Assembly: GCF_020966635.1 (NCBI RefSeq)
Contig: NZ_JAJKFQ010000002.1
Location: forward strand, 186,001-250,000
Source of the DNA: Stieleria sp. JC731
Lineage (GTDB): Bacteria; Planctomycetota; Planctomycetia; Pirellulales; Pirellulaceae
Length of the DNA stretch: 64,000 bases
Direction: 5' to 3'
Shown here: piece after piece, positions 26,537 through 36,195 of the stretch
Numbering within the stretch: the first letter of the stretch is position 1
Layout: the number at the start of each line of letters is the position of its first letter
Position numbers and translations under genes: made by a program
Notes under the pieces: generated by a model
What the model was told of the DNA's origin: nothing
Databases searched by the model: none
Seen by the model: the letters and a program-made list of their open reading frames with translations, nothing else

Positions 26537-28402
26537 TCAAACCTTACGTGCTTTGGCAACGCTAAAGATTCCCCAGCGATCGATCAGCAATCTTTCGCGG
26601 TGCATTCCGGCCTCGCGAACAAGTGAGTCCATCTCTCCCTGGCTGCGGCAACGCATCACCCAAGGGTCTCCATCGCGATTGGGTAACACCTTCGCAATCA
26701 TTTCTTGTTGTGGGTGCCAAGGCTGGTCGGTATAGATCAGCCACCCACCATCGCAAAGCACACTCGCGATTCCTGCCAAAGACTTTTCGATTGGTTGGTT
26801 GTCCGGGAACAATTCATAAAGCCCAGAGACGATCACGATCTGAACCGGTTTATCGCCGGCCGCCTTCCTAATTGAGTCGGCATCGAAAGCGTCACTCTGT
26901 TTGAATTCGACGCGATCACCGATGCCTAGCGACTTGGAAATTTGCATTCCCTCTTCCAACCCACCAGCATCGCGATCACAGAGCGTTGCGGTGATTTGGG
27001 TATCAGAGTTTCGCTTGATCGTTTCCTGAACGTATCGTCCAGGTCCGGCCGCGATATCCAGGATACGAACTTCACCGAATTCTTGAGTTGCTTGGGCGAT
27101 AGTTTGATCCAGCAGTTGCTCTAGATGAACTTTTCGTTGTCGGATGCCTTTCCAACCAACGGCATCCAGATAACCGCGATCGATCATTCGACCAACGGAC
27201 GAAATCCCTTCGGCCTTGTCGCGATAAACATGGTCGAGCGACTGACCGCTGTCGAATCCACTTTTCCAACCGATGCGAACACCACGGCTAAGTCGACCGG
27301 CCGTATTCAACATTAAGCGCTGCAGCGAATACCAAGCCGACGACGCTATCGACTGCGACTCTTTCAGCTTGCGATACTTTCTTTCGGACGGGATAGCCAA
27401 TTGCTGACTGCTCGCGGGGATCTTTGGCCCCACGAATTGTCGCTTAAGAAATGCGGACGTTTGCTTGATAACTTGGGCACGATCGCGTTCCCAGAATGTG
27501 CTGTGATAAAACCCCTTCAGCTCAACAAGTTGTTTGTCAGAAGACGACAACCCCGCAAAGAATTGTTTCTGCGCATCGTTTCGCACAACATAGTCTTTGT
27601 CCGAAACGAACATCAATGTTGGTGTTGTGATCGCTGAAGCATCATCCATCAATCTGGTTGAGCTATCGTACAAGTCCAACAATACGTTGACAGCGATTTG
27701 AGGTGAGATCAACGGATCGCTTGCGTAACGCCTGGCTTGATCATGGTCGTGAGTCAACATTTTGGGCTTAACGTAGCTGCTGATAAAGCTTTGGGGCCGA
27801 ACCTTGTGAAGCAATCGCAACCCCGGAATCGCTAGCGGCACATAAAGCTTGATGCGCAAGGCAGGAGTCGCCAGCACCATTGCTCGCACCGGTCGGGCAT
27901 AGTCGTGAATCCAAGCCGCCGCCAAAACCGCACCAACGCTTTGACCGACGACACCCATTTCCGAAATTGGCAAACCAAACTTTGTCGAAAGATGGCAAGC
28001 GAATTCGTCGGCATCTTGAACCATCCGCGCGAAGCTTTCGGCAGCACCACGTGCCCCCTGTGTCCGTCCATGACCGCGAGCATCCCAGGCGAAAAACCAA
28101 CAGTCATCGAGCTCACTTGTTTCGACAAACTCCTGCCATCTTTCGGAATGCTCGTGCCCACGGTGAAACAACAAAACCGATCGTTGGCTTTCGCTGGCAG
28201 GTCGCCAATAGCGATAAAAGATGATTTGCCCGTCACTTGCAACAAATGAATCCTCGACTGATCTTCGTTCCTTGCAACTGGACTTTGGAGCTTCAGCGAT
28301 TGAGCGGCTACGGTGCAGGGCACTTGCCGCGATCGGTGCTGACTCGCACCGTTCTTCGGGCTGTTGCTCGGAAACATTTTGGCGAAGGGTGATTGTCGTC
28401 AC
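26537..28402 (-). CDS. ynbC: Alpha/beta hydrolase fused to SAM methyltransferase (YnbC-like)
   Basis: A 621-residue fusion. Residues about 50-320 form an alpha/beta hydrolase of the monoacylglycerol lipase type (LLFHRGHEHSERW, AWDARGHGRTQGARG, nucleophile Ser in VVGQSVGAVL, and His in GFYHSTFWE). Residues about 385-620 form a class I methyltransferase (ILDIAAGPGRYVQET, IVSGLYELFPDNQPI). Order and motifs match E. coli YnbC closely, including GFDSGQSLDHVY and GWKGIRQRK. It lies 21 bp downstream of ynbA in the leftward arm of a ynbABCD-type cluster, so a lipid or lipid-headgroup substrate is likely. Confidence 0.92.
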   Translation of the reverse strand: MTTITLRQNVSEQQPEERCESAPIAASALHRSRSIAEAPKSSCKERRSVEDSFVASDGQIIFYRYWRPASESQRSVLLFHRGHEHSERWQEFVETSELDDCWFFAWDARGHGRTQGARGAAESFARMVQDADEFACHLSTKFGLPISEMGVVGQSVGAVLAAAWIHDYARPVRAMVLATPALRIKLYVPLAIPGLRLLHKVRPQSFISSYVKPKMLTHDHDQARRYASDPLISPQIAVNVLLDLYDSSTRLMDDASAITTPTLMFVSDKDYVVRNDAQKQFFAGLSSSDKQLVELKGFYHSTFWERDRAQVIKQTSAFLKRQFVGPKIPASSQQLAIPSERKYRKLKESQSIASSAWYSLQRLMLNTAGRLSRGVRIGWKSGFDSGQSLDHVYRDKAEGISSVGRMIDRGYLDAVGWKGIRQRKVHLEQLLDQTIAQATQEFGEVRILDIAAGPGRYVQETIKRNSDTQITATLCDRDAGGLEEGMQISKSLGIGDRVEFKQSDAFDADSIRKAAGDKPVQIVIVSGLYELFPDNQPIEKSLAGIASVLCDGGWLIYTDQPWHPQQEMIAKVLPNRDGDPWVMRCRSQGEMDSLVREAGMHRERLLIDRWGIFSVAKARKV

Positions 28403-28423
28403 GGCGAAGGCTTTGGTTTGAGT

Positions 28424-29035
28424 TTAAATCGCGGTCTGCAATTGAAGAGCCTTCCGGCAGCGATTCCAAACGGAGATTACTGACAAAAAGATCAGACAAA
28501 CCAGATAGCCGCTTGCAACCGATGCATTGATCCATCCGGCTGCCAATAGGGTTGAAAGTAGGCCAACCCAAAAGGCGCGGTCACTCTTTCCCATCGGGCC
28601 GTCATAGCGACGTTCTCCACCAACTTGAATCGCGGTCATTCCTGCAAATTCAACAATGACCGCTAGGACCACAAACAGCACCAGCAACCAAACCGAAAGC
28701 TGTGAAACCAATGCGAGTGGCAAGTACAAACAAACGTCGCTCACAATGTCCCCGAGTTCATTCAGGATGGCTCCCAAGTTGCTCTTCTGGTTGAACTCCC
28801 TTGCCAACATACCGTCGATCGCGTTAAGCCCCATGCGAATTAGCAAGACCACCGGCATCATCGCCAAGGCCCACCAGGACATCGGGAACAGTACGACCAA
28901 AAGCCCTTGGCAAACCGAGATCAAGACGGCAAAAAGAGTGACCTGATTCGCCGTCACGCCTTGGCTGGCGAGGAACCTCACGACAGGTCGAAGGACCGAT
29001 TGAAACTTTGGCTTTAAGTCGTAAACGCTGGGCAT
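28424..29035 (-). CDS. ynbA: CDP-alcohol phosphatidyltransferase family protein (YnbA-like)
   Basis: A 203-residue integral membrane enzyme of the CDP-OH-P class, which transfers a phosphatidyl group from CDP-diacylglycerol to an alcohol. The signature region reads DGMLAREFNQKSNLGAILNELGD, where the second Asp of the canonical DGxxAR..GxxxDxxxD motif is Asn. As I recall it, E. coli YnbA shows the same substitution, so this looks like a subfamily trait. The GPMGKSDRA segment also matches. It sits between ynbD (43 bp upstream) and ynbC. Confidence 0.92.
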   Translation of the reverse strand: MPSVYDLKPKFQSVLRPVVRFLASQGVTANQVTLFAVLISVCQGLLVVLFPMSWWALAMMPVVLLIRMGLNAIDGMLAREFNQKSNLGAILNELGDIVSDVCLYLPLALVSQLSVWLLVLFVVLAVIVEFAGMTAIQVGGERRYDGPMGKSDRAFWVGLLSTLLAAGWINASVASGYLVCLIFLSVISVWNRCRKALQLQTAI

Positions 29036-29078
29036 GATTTAATCTCGGGTGAACTGTTTGACGGCGACCGGACGGCAA

Positions 29079-30416
29079 CTAAGCCGTCGCGACGGTTCCG
29101 AACTGCAAGCAACGTATTTCAGGTCGAACAACAATATCCGGACGAGATAGCCGGATCCGATCGAAAGCCGCTTCGGCTGACCGACATCGCCCGGTTTTGA
29201 CAAGCCAAGCAGCGACGATCGCGGCGCTACGCGAATAACCGGCCTTGCAATGGATCAGAACCCCACGATGCCGATTGGCTTCGATAAACCTTACCGCAAT
29301 TTCGATTTGGCTCTCTGTTGGCGCGGTCAGATCAAGAATTGGCAATTCAAGACGCTCAAGTTCCAGCAACTGAGAATTTTCGTTGAACGCGACACAAACA
29401 TCGACCACCGCACCAATTGCGTTCTGTTCGATTTGGCGTTCTTCACATGCTGTTGGCAAGCGACCAATCCACACGTTGTCGACGACATGATCAGCGACAT
29501 TTGATCGTCTTGCGTAGTACTTCCAAGAAAGCCATTGTCCTGCGAGCACCGGTCCCATCAATATCCTGGCTGGCCATGAAATCCTGCCATTCTTGCGGCG
29601 GTAGATCGAATCGCCCAACTTGAGATAGCCGAGTGCAGTGATGCCACAAGCCACGCCTGGCCAAAGCGTCAGCCAACCACAGCTCGGAATCCAAGCCATA
29701 GGTGCGATCAGTAGCAAACTGGCAGCTCCATAGATCGAAGCGATCCCGAAGTCCGGTGTGGCTTTTCGCTTCCATCCCAATCCATCGAAGACATACATCA
29801 CCACCACCGCCAGAACGAAACCACCAACGACGTCAATAAAGTGATGCTGGTACAGCAGCAAAGTTGATAGGCCGATTAAACAGAACCAAAGATTCATCAA
29901 CACCCTGGAAAGGCCACGGCAGTGCCTTCCGAAGTGAACCGCCAAAACGGTCCGCAGCGCAATGTGCATCGATGGGCAAAGGTTGAACGGCTTATCCATC
30001 GCCGTAAACCAGGTGTAGATCGAACCGAAGAAGCCGCTTGGCTGCGGCCGCTCGACAGCCAGTTCAAGCGGGTAGACCAAGAAGCAAACGGCAGCGACGA
30101 TCACAATCGCTGATAGTCGCTGGCCCAAGACACGTAGTTCAGAACGAGTGGAACATACAAAGGGCGCGATCACGAAAAACAGATCGATGGACATGTATGG
30201 AATGATCATCGCGGGAACAAATGGGATCGCTTTCTCCCATTCGTAGTACCAGGTTCCAACGTCTTGTCGGTAAGAAGTCAAAAACGCGGCCCCACCATAG
30301 AACATCAGAAACAAAGCCGATGTGACGGCAGCCACCATGACGGATTCCGGCCATGTCGGCTTGGCATTTGGTGACCGGCTTGCGTCTTTGTCGCGAATTG
30401 GCGAGATGGGGTTCAT
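29079..30416 (-). CDS. ynbD: PAP2 domain fused to dual-specificity phosphatase (YnbD-like)
   Basis: About 445 residues from ATG 30416 (GGGA 6 nt upstream; an upstream in-frame start at 30593 would overlap the divergent gene). The N-terminal two-thirds is a multi-pass PAP2/lipid-phosphatase module with CPSMH and HHFIDVVGG. The C-terminal domain is a cytosolic dual-specificity phosphatase with the CX5R loop IHCKAGYSRSA (Cys390, Arg396) and an upstream Asp in LPILDLTAPT. This two-phosphatase fusion matches E. coli YnbD. It is divergent from ynbB and first of the leftward arm ynbD-ynbA-ynbC. Confidence 0.9.
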   Translation of the reverse strand: MNPISPIRDKDASRSPNAKPTWPESVMVAAVTSALFLMFYGGAAFLTSYRQDVGTWYYEWEKAIPFVPAMIIPYMSIDLFFVIAPFVCSTRSELRVLGQRLSAIVIVAAVCFLVYPLELAVERPQPSGFFGSIYTWFTAMDKPFNLCPSMHIALRTVLAVHFGRHCRGLSRVLMNLWFCLIGLSTLLLYQHHFIDVVGGFVLAVVVMYVFDGLGWKRKATPDFGIASIYGAASLLLIAPMAWIPSCGWLTLWPGVACGITALGYLKLGDSIYRRKNGRISWPARILMGPVLAGQWLSWKYYARRSNVADHVVDNVWIGRLPTACEERQIEQNAIGAVVDVCVAFNENSQLLELERLELPILDLTAPTESQIEIAVRFIEANRHRGVLIHCKAGYSRSAAIVAAWLVKTGRCRSAEAAFDRIRLSRPDIVVRPEIRCLQFGTVATA

Positions 30417-30584
30417 GCGATGTCCCGAGTGCGCGTGTGTGTTTCCACACAAGAGCCTGCTTGTCAGGATTTGTGCGCAGCATGGCGTATCGATAGCGCA
30501 GCGGCGGGCTCTTGGGTATCTATCGCTGAGGCGTCCACCATCCGGCGGCACGCCCCCACCAGAATCAACTATCTTGGTAGGTCT

Positions 30585-31562
30585 ATGGAACACCTAGCAA
30601 TCGAAGTCCGTTACACCCTTTTGGGCATTGCCGTCGCCCTCGGCGCTGCAACCGTGTTGGTCTTGGTCGCAAGATGGTTGTTCAACAAGGATCAAGATGG
30701 CGAGCTAACTAGCCGTATCAAAACGTGGTGGGTCATCGTCGGCTTGTTCGTTGCAGCGATCGTCCCCGCAGCAAACTCAGCAGTTTGGCTCTTCGCATTT
30801 GTCAGCTTTTTGGCGTTGAAAGAGTTCTTGTCGATGACGCCGACACGTCGGGCAGATCGGCGGGTATTGTTCTACGCCTATGCCACGATTCCGCTTCAGT
30901 ACTACTTTGCGGCAGTGAACTGGTACGGCATGTTCATCGTGTTCATTCCGGTCATCATGTTCATCGCTTTGCCAGCCCGAATGATCACGATCGGCCGTAC
31001 CGAAGGATTTCTGAAAGCTGCGGGCACCCTACATTGGGGTTTGATGTTGACAGTTTTCAGCCTGTCGCACGCTGCGATCCTGCTGACCTTTGATCCGACG
31101 CTATCCGATTCGGTTCGGCTTATTGGTAGCTACCCTTCCGAAGTCGGCAAACGCCATCCCGGGCCAGGGCTTCTATTGCTGCTGGTGTTGATGACAGAAC
31201 TGAACGACATCTTTCAGTTCTGTTGGGGTAAATCCTGCGGCGGCCGAAAAGTCGCCCCCACGGTCAGTCCAGGAAAAACCTATGCCGGACTGATCGGTGG
31301 CGCTGCAACAACGATCCTCGTCTCCATCATCCTTGGCCCCAAGTTGACGCTGATGGATTGGAAATGCTCTGGCATCGCAGGAGTCATCATTGCGTTTGCG
31401 GGCTTCTTTGGTGACCTTTGCATGTCGTCTCTAAAACGCGATCTGAAAATCAAAGACTTCGGCGCGACTCTTCCTGGCCATGGTGGCGTTTTAGACCGAG
31501 TTGACTCGCTGATATTCACCGCGCCACTGTTCTTCCACTTCGTCTATTACTTCTACGGCTGA
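30585..31562 (+). CDS. ynbB: Phosphatidate cytidylyltransferase family protein (YnbB-like)
   Basis: A 325-residue multi-pass membrane enzyme of the CdsA family, making CDP-diacylglycerol from phosphatidate and CTP. The C-terminal CdsA signature is intact (SSLKRDLKIKDFGATLPGHG, then VLDRVD), preceded by WGKSCGGRKVAPTVSPGKT, as in E. coli YnbB. ATG 30585 has GGTAGG just upstream and gives a hydrophobic N-terminal helix; a longer frame from 30420 would overlap ynbD. It is followed 11 bp later by the acyltransferase gene, giving a rightward lipid pair. Confidence 0.92.
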   Translation: MEHLAIEVRYTLLGIAVALGAATVLVLVARWLFNKDQDGELTSRIKTWWVIVGLFVAAIVPAANSAVWLFAFVSFLALKEFLSMTPTRRADRRVLFYAYATIPLQYYFAAVNWYGMFIVFIPVIMFIALPARMITIGRTEGFLKAAGTLHWGLMLTVFSLSHAAILLTFDPTLSDSVRLIGSYPSEVGKRHPGPGLLLLLVLMTELNDIFQFCWGKSCGGRKVAPTVSPGKTYAGLIGGAATTILVSIILGPKLTLMDWKCSGIAGVIIAFAGFFGDLCMSSLKRDLKIKDFGATLPGHGGVLDRVDSLIFTAPLFFHFVYYFYG

Positions 31563-31573
31563 GCCTGTACCGA

Positions 31574-32224
31574 ATGAACCACAAATTGCGATGGCTATTT
31601 TTCGCGATCGTCATTCGGCCGTTGATGATCGTCATTCTCGGAACAAACCTAAAGCATCCCGAGCGAATTCCTGGTGATGGTCCGGCAATCATCGTTGCCA
31701 ACCACAATAGCCATTTGGACGTCTTTGCTCTAATGCACGTGCTCGGCTTGTCGCGTCTCAAGAAGGTCCGACCGGTGGCCGCAGCGGACTACTTTTTAAG
31801 CCGACCGCTACGCAGTTGGTTCGCCAGGAAGATCGTCGGAATCATCCCCATTGACCGCAACCAAGTCGGGCGAAGCCCCGACGGTCGGCATCCTCTACAA
31901 GACATCTCGGATTCACTGGCCAATGACGAGATCGTCTTACTGTTTCCCGAAGGCACCCGAGGTGAACCTGAACTGCTAAAAGAGCTACAGACCGGCGTCG
32001 CACACTTGGCGCGACGTCACCCCGAGGTCCCCATCATTCCGGTTTTCATGCGTGGACTGGGCAAAGCCCTACCGAAAGGAGAGGCGATCTTGGTGCCGTT
32101 TCTCTGTGACATCGTTTTTGGCAGCCCACTCCCGTCTGGACTTTCCAAACGCGATTTCATGTGCCAACTGAACGATTCAATCGATTCCCTATCGGCCGAA
32201 CTCGGTGGTGGCCAATGGGATTAA
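31574..32224 (+). CDS. 1-acyl-sn-glycerol-3-phosphate acyltransferase (PlsC-like)
   Basis: A 216-residue acyltransferase of the PlsC/LPLAT family. It has the catalytic NHX4D motif (NHNSHLDVFAL) and the substrate motif FPEGTRGEPE, plus VPIIPVFMRG. The N-terminal hydrophobic segment indicates membrane association. It should acylate lysophosphatidate to phosphatidate, the substrate of the adjacent CdsA/YnbB-like protein, so the two genes form a short pathway module. It ends at a shared bidirectional terminator. Confidence 0.9.
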   Translation: MNHKLRWLFFAIVIRPLMIVILGTNLKHPERIPGDGPAIIVANHNSHLDVFALMHVLGLSRLKKVRPVAAADYFLSRPLRSWFARKIVGIIPIDRNQVGRSPDGRHPLQDISDSLANDEIVLLFPEGTRGEPELLKELQTGVAHLARRHPEVPIIPVFMRGLGKALPKGEAILVPFLCDIVFGSPLPSGLSKRDFMCQLNDSIDSLSAELGGGQWD

Positions 32225-32257
32225 TACTGTCCCCTGGAAATGCGTTCAAGACATAGA

Positions 32258-32289
32258 GAAAGGCACGAGGTTTTATCCCCGTGCCTTTC
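32258..32289. terminator. Bidirectional intrinsic terminator between convergent genes
   Basis: GAAAGGCACGAGG pairs with CCCCGTGCCTTTC (13 bp, one mismatch) around a TTTTAT loop. The hairpin lies 34 bp after the plsC-like stop and 35 bp after the stop of the leftward gene ending at 32324, so it can serve both transcripts. Confidence 0.8.
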
Positions 32290-32323
32290 ATGATTTCCAA
32301 TTTAGCGAAGTCGCTTCAGTCGA

Positions 32324-34303
32324 TCAGTTCGATTCGACCTCTTCGGACTCCTCATCGGCCCCTGGATCAGATTCGGTCGCTGGTTGTTCTTCCGCGGCAG
32401 TATCTTCAGATTCAGCGGCGTCTTCGGCCATCTCTTCAGTCGTAGATTCCGCACCGCCCGATTGATCACCGCCCTCTGCGGAGTCACTTACTTCGGAGTC
32501 ACTCGCTTCAGCTTCGCTCTCTGCTTTTGACTCAGACGATTGCTCCGGCTCGGACACGGTCTCATTGTCTTCTGCTGCCATCTCAGCATCAGCAGGTTCT
32601 TCGGCCGACTCGAGCGCAGGCTCAGCATCAGAGTCAGCTTTGGCTTCTTCTTCAGCAGCCTTCATCGCTTCCAACTCACGAGCACGCTCTTCTTCTTCGA
32701 GTTCTTTCTTACGGTTGGCAGCCAACTCGCCCTGTTGTTCACGAACAGTTTTATACGCATCGGCATTCTGGATACCGTTTTCACTGTTCATCATTCGGGC
32801 GAACGTTGCCAACGGGAAGTCGTCAGGAAGATCTTCCGAATCAATCGCGATCATGTATCGGCGAATCGACATGTAGAGGTCTTCTGCCGAATCATCGATT
32901 GTCAAAATCGGATAGTCGTCGAAGATCTCGGCCCAGATTTCAAACGCCTTCTTGTACTTTTCAATTGCGACGTAGATTTCTGCGTCGGCATTTGCCTTCT
33001 CGGCTTCATAAATCAACCGGCGTGCCTCAACCGTCCGCTCTTCTTGCTCAGCCATCGCCAAGCTTTCCCAGTAGATGTAGTTGATTTGGCGACGATAGCT
33101 ATCGGTCTTTTGGATCTGCGCGTCCAAGTCTTTGATCTCGTCGATCAACTGAATCGCGGTCAGCTGCTCGGCTTGCGGCAGTTGTTTGAGAACCGCTTCA
33201 CGATCAGGTTCGATCGAAGCGAGAATCGCGGGCATCGCCTGCTTGCCAGCTTCAGTACGTTCTTCAGGGGCTTTGTCATAAACCTTTCGAACATCGATGG
33301 GCAACGCGGCGACTTTCTCTTCACGCATTTGCTCGTAGACGTCGCCTGCAACCTTACGGAACTCGTCCAGCTTCTCCGACTTTTGAGCGTTCAGGTCGTT
33401 GATACGTCCCAGCTTGATCGAGAAACCATCGTTCGTAGGAACGCTTCGTCGTCCGAACTGCTCCCAGCCTTCGGCTGATTTGGTGTAGGCACGGACGGCA
33501 CGTTCATCCAACACGCCTTCTTTTTCGATCGCTTCGGCATGCTTAAATAGCCACTTCGGACCGGTTTCGAAAAAGTTGATCGGCGACTGGCGACGGATTT
33601 TCACACCTGCATCAACCAGGTCGTAGCCATGGTTCAGCCACAGGCGCCCGACCAACCAGTTATCCGGCTTTTGGTCAGGACCTTTTGCCTCGTTGCTGTC
33701 GACGGCGATCCCTTCGTTTGCAAGCGAAGCATGCAGGATCTTGTCTTCAGAGAACAAACGTCGAAACTGCTTCTTCTCATCCGACATCCCGAGCTTTTGT
33801 CCGTAGAACCAGCCGGTGTACCAAATCAGACGCGGCGCCTTTCGGTTTTGCCGAACCCCACGAGTCAAAAACTCGGTACCTTCGCGGACCATTTCGTAAC
33901 GTTGACGGTAATCGTCGAACTCAATCGACACGTTGTACGCCAAGTTGTGCGCTTGGTGTTCCCAAACTTTGTCGTAGTGAGGCTGTAGCAACGCGATGTT
34001 ATTGAGGGAAGCTTTCAAGCGATCCCATTCGTGTGCAACGCGATACTTGTGAGCCTTGTCCCACAACAGAGTCGCGGCGACACCACGAAGCCCCAATGAA
34101 GCGAGTTTCATTGTTTCACTAGCGGGGCTGATTTCGCCAAGATCACTTTCGGCGATCCCATACTTTTGCCGCATCAGCGCCAGTTGCCCACCAGAGTCGG
34201 GCGTCCCATCGGACGGCCGACCCAGCAGATACAACGGAACCAATGTTGCAACAAGGATGACGAGATAAATGATCTTGCGACGGAAAGCAGTCGACTGGTT
34301 CAT
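32324..34303 (-). CDS. Membrane-anchored protein with acidic tail, third gene of ABC operon
   Basis: A 659-residue protein from ATG 34303, which overlaps the permease stop (ATGA). One N-terminal transmembrane helix (about 8-27) is followed by a mostly alpha-helical region with TPR-like spacing (LASLGLRGVAATLLWDKAHKYRVAHEWDRLKASL and similar). The last 130 residues are extremely rich in Glu, Ala, Ser and Asp, with a KKELEEEERARELEAMKAAEEE coiled-coil start. I do not recognise a named family. Coupling to the ABC genes suggests an extracytoplasmic partner of the transporter. Confidence 0.75.
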   Translation of the reverse strand: MNQSTAFRRKIIYLVILVATLVPLYLLGRPSDGTPDSGGQLALMRQKYGIAESDLGEISPASETMKLASLGLRGVAATLLWDKAHKYRVAHEWDRLKASLNNIALLQPHYDKVWEHQAHNLAYNVSIEFDDYRQRYEMVREGTEFLTRGVRQNRKAPRLIWYTGWFYGQKLGMSDEKKQFRRLFSEDKILHASLANEGIAVDSNEAKGPDQKPDNWLVGRLWLNHGYDLVDAGVKIRRQSPINFFETGPKWLFKHAEAIEKEGVLDERAVRAYTKSAEGWEQFGRRSVPTNDGFSIKLGRINDLNAQKSEKLDEFRKVAGDVYEQMREEKVAALPIDVRKVYDKAPEERTEAGKQAMPAILASIEPDREAVLKQLPQAEQLTAIQLIDEIKDLDAQIQKTDSYRRQINYIYWESLAMAEQEERTVEARRLIYEAEKANADAEIYVAIEKYKKAFEIWAEIFDDYPILTIDDSAEDLYMSIRRYMIAIDSEDLPDDFPLATFARMMNSENGIQNADAYKTVREQQGELAANRKKELEEEERARELEAMKAAEEEAKADSDAEPALESAEEPADAEMAAEDNETVSEPEQSSESKAESEAEASDSEVSDSAEGGDQSGGAESTTEEMAEDAAESEDTAAEEQPATESDPGADEESEEVESN

Positions 34304-36195
34304 GCCGCGATCTCGCGAGATTTCAAAAAGAAGTAACTGATTAGAAAGGCCAACAAACAATATCCCAGTGTCGCAACACCATGACGGGCAAGCACCGCAC
34401 CAAAGATGTTCACACCACTGGCAGCATACTCGGCTGTTCCGACCATGCGCGGCAAGTTAGGTAGAGCAGTAGCGACGGCATCGAGTGCATACACGATTCC
34501 GGCATCGGCAGATTTGATCAACGTATTCGCGACGCCTTCGACGTCCAACTGGGTCGTCATCGCATCTTGTTTGACCAATCGCACAAGTGACTCAATCGGA
34601 CCACCACCGTGTTCGATCGGTGAATCGATGTAATAACGAGTGTCGTAGATCGTTTCGGCGGAAAAGCCCATCAAGACACAGACCGCTGTGGCGACCATCG
34701 CGACGGGACCGCTTAGAAACGTACTGAACATCACACCAAAAGCGATGATCATGGTCATTTGGAACCAGATCGAGATATACGCTTTAGTCAAATTCCAACC
34801 GAAAGAAGACTCGGCGGGACGTAGGTAGACCCCACTCTTGGTCACGCCTAGGTACTGGCTACGATCCAAACAACGCAGAATCAACTGCATGCGACCGTCT
34901 TCGGTGACCAAGTCGTCGTAAACGCTCAGTTCACGTGTGGCACCTTCGGAATCGGTACCTTCGATCTGCAATGGAAGCGTCCGCTCGTCAATTTGATATT
35001 CTTCGACGACAAAAGGAATCGGATTAGACTCCGCCCCGGTGTCGGGGTTCTTCATCGTCAATGAACCACGGATGCCCGATTCGATATCGCCCTTGTAAGA
35101 CCGATAGGCTCGAACGGACAAATCAACCGGAATGCCATCGGGATAAAGCGACGGAACAACGTTATCAAAGGTGAATTCGGCCATGCCCAGCGTGCCGCCT
35201 TCGACATAGCTGTGTTCCAACTTACGTGGTCCACGGGCGATTCCGATGAAACGCGAGATACCTGCCGAACCGTAGCCGCCGTCCATTTGTTCTGCACCGA
35301 CGTCGATCCCCGCATCTTTTGGTGCACCAGATCGGTCATAGAACTGAATGTCACCATAAACCGGAATCCGTGCTCGCAATTGCTGAGTCGGTGGGCCGAT
35401 TTCGAATGTTTGGTCATCGATCTTGCGAACGACGTGACGGTGACCACGAACAAAATCGGTGACGCCGATTTCTTCGTCGGACTCAATCGTAAAATTGTGC
35501 TGGTGCTTACGAACGTAGTCGGTCTTACCGGTAATCGTTCCGCTTTCGTCACGCGTCGCGTCTACCACTTCGACGTGCGTGTGGTCCAGTCCACGGCGCA
35601 CAAATAGGTAGCTAAGCAATCCCATCGGGACCAACATCATGGTGCCGACACCGATGAAACCCAGCATCCGGCCCAGCACGATCTCGCTGGATCGAACCGG
35701 CTTGGTGACGATCGTGTAAATCGTCCGAGTTTCGATGTCTTGTGGTAGCGAAAAAGCACTGATGAAAAGTGCCAACGCCAACACCAGATAGTTTGTCGCT
35801 GTGAGGACGAAGCTGATGTAAAGACGGGCGGGATCGTCGCTTTCAGGGTTCAAAAACCATCCTGCCAGTAGCAGCACGACGACGAACAAACCGAAAACAA
35901 ACAAGACGCGGCGTCGAATCGCTTCTTTAAATGCCAAGCGGGCGAGCGCGAAAATTCGGCGTGGACTCGTGCCAGGCAAATCGGTTCGAAAGAAATCGCG
36001 AACGGCGCGTGCGACCGCGTAAAAGCCTTCACCCGGGCCATAGCGAGCGGACGAAATGATGTAACCGACCAGGAGCCCCAGCACGATCGCCAGGACGATC
36101 AGCACACCGCCTTTCAAAAGGGCGCTTTCCAAGAACGCCCCCGGACGCATCAGCCATTCCGAGAATGTCCAGAAATCATCGGGTTGCAACTTCAT
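34300..36195 (-). CDS. ABC transporter permease with large internal soluble domain
   Basis: A 631-residue ABC-2-type permease. Helices are visible near 27-50, 95-112, 130-150 and 175-200, then a hydrophilic domain of about 250 residues (about 205-465), then helices near 475-515 and at the C-terminus ([17 protein letters not shown]). Phrases such as [24 protein letters not shown] are typical of ABC-2 permeases. Start and stop overlap neighbouring genes by 4 bp each (ATGA), so ATPase, permease and the acidic-tailed protein are translated as a unit. The transported substrate is unknown. Confidence 0.85.
   Translation of the reverse strand: MKLQPDDFWTFSEWLMRPGAFLESALLKGGVLIVLAIVLGLLVGYIISSARYGPGEGFYAVARAVRDFFRTDLPGTSPRRIFALARLAFKEAIRRRVLFVFGLFVVVLLLAGWFLNPESDDPARLYISFVLTATNYLVLALALFISAFSLPQDIETRTIYTIVTKPVRSSEIVLGRMLGFIGVGTMMLVPMGLLSYLFVRRGLDHTHVEVVDATRDESGTITGKTDYVRKHQHNFTIESDEEIGVTDFVRGHRHVVRKIDDQTFEIGPPTQQLRARIPVYGDIQFYDRSGAPKDAGIDVGAEQMDGGYGSAGISRFIGIARGPRKLEHSYVEGGTLGMAEFTFDNVVPSLYPDGIPVDLSVRAYRSYKGDIESGIRGSLTMKNPDTGAESNPIPFVVEEYQIDERTLPLQIEGTDSEGATRELSVYDDLVTEDGRMQLILRCLDRSQYLGVTKSGVYLRPAESSFGWNLTKAYISIWFQMTMIIAFGVMFSTFLSGPVAMVATAVCVLMGFSAETIYDTRYYIDSPIEHGGGPIESLVRLVKQDAMTTQLDVEGVANTLIKSADAGIVYALDAVATALPNLPRMVGTAEYAASGVNIFGAVLARHGVATLGYCLLAFLISYFFLKSREIAA

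Noticed and set aside
30420-30584. N-terminal extension of the YnbB-like protein
   Set aside because: It would overlap the divergent ynbD start and has no membrane-protein character; ATG 30585 has GGTAGG upstream and a hydrophobic start.
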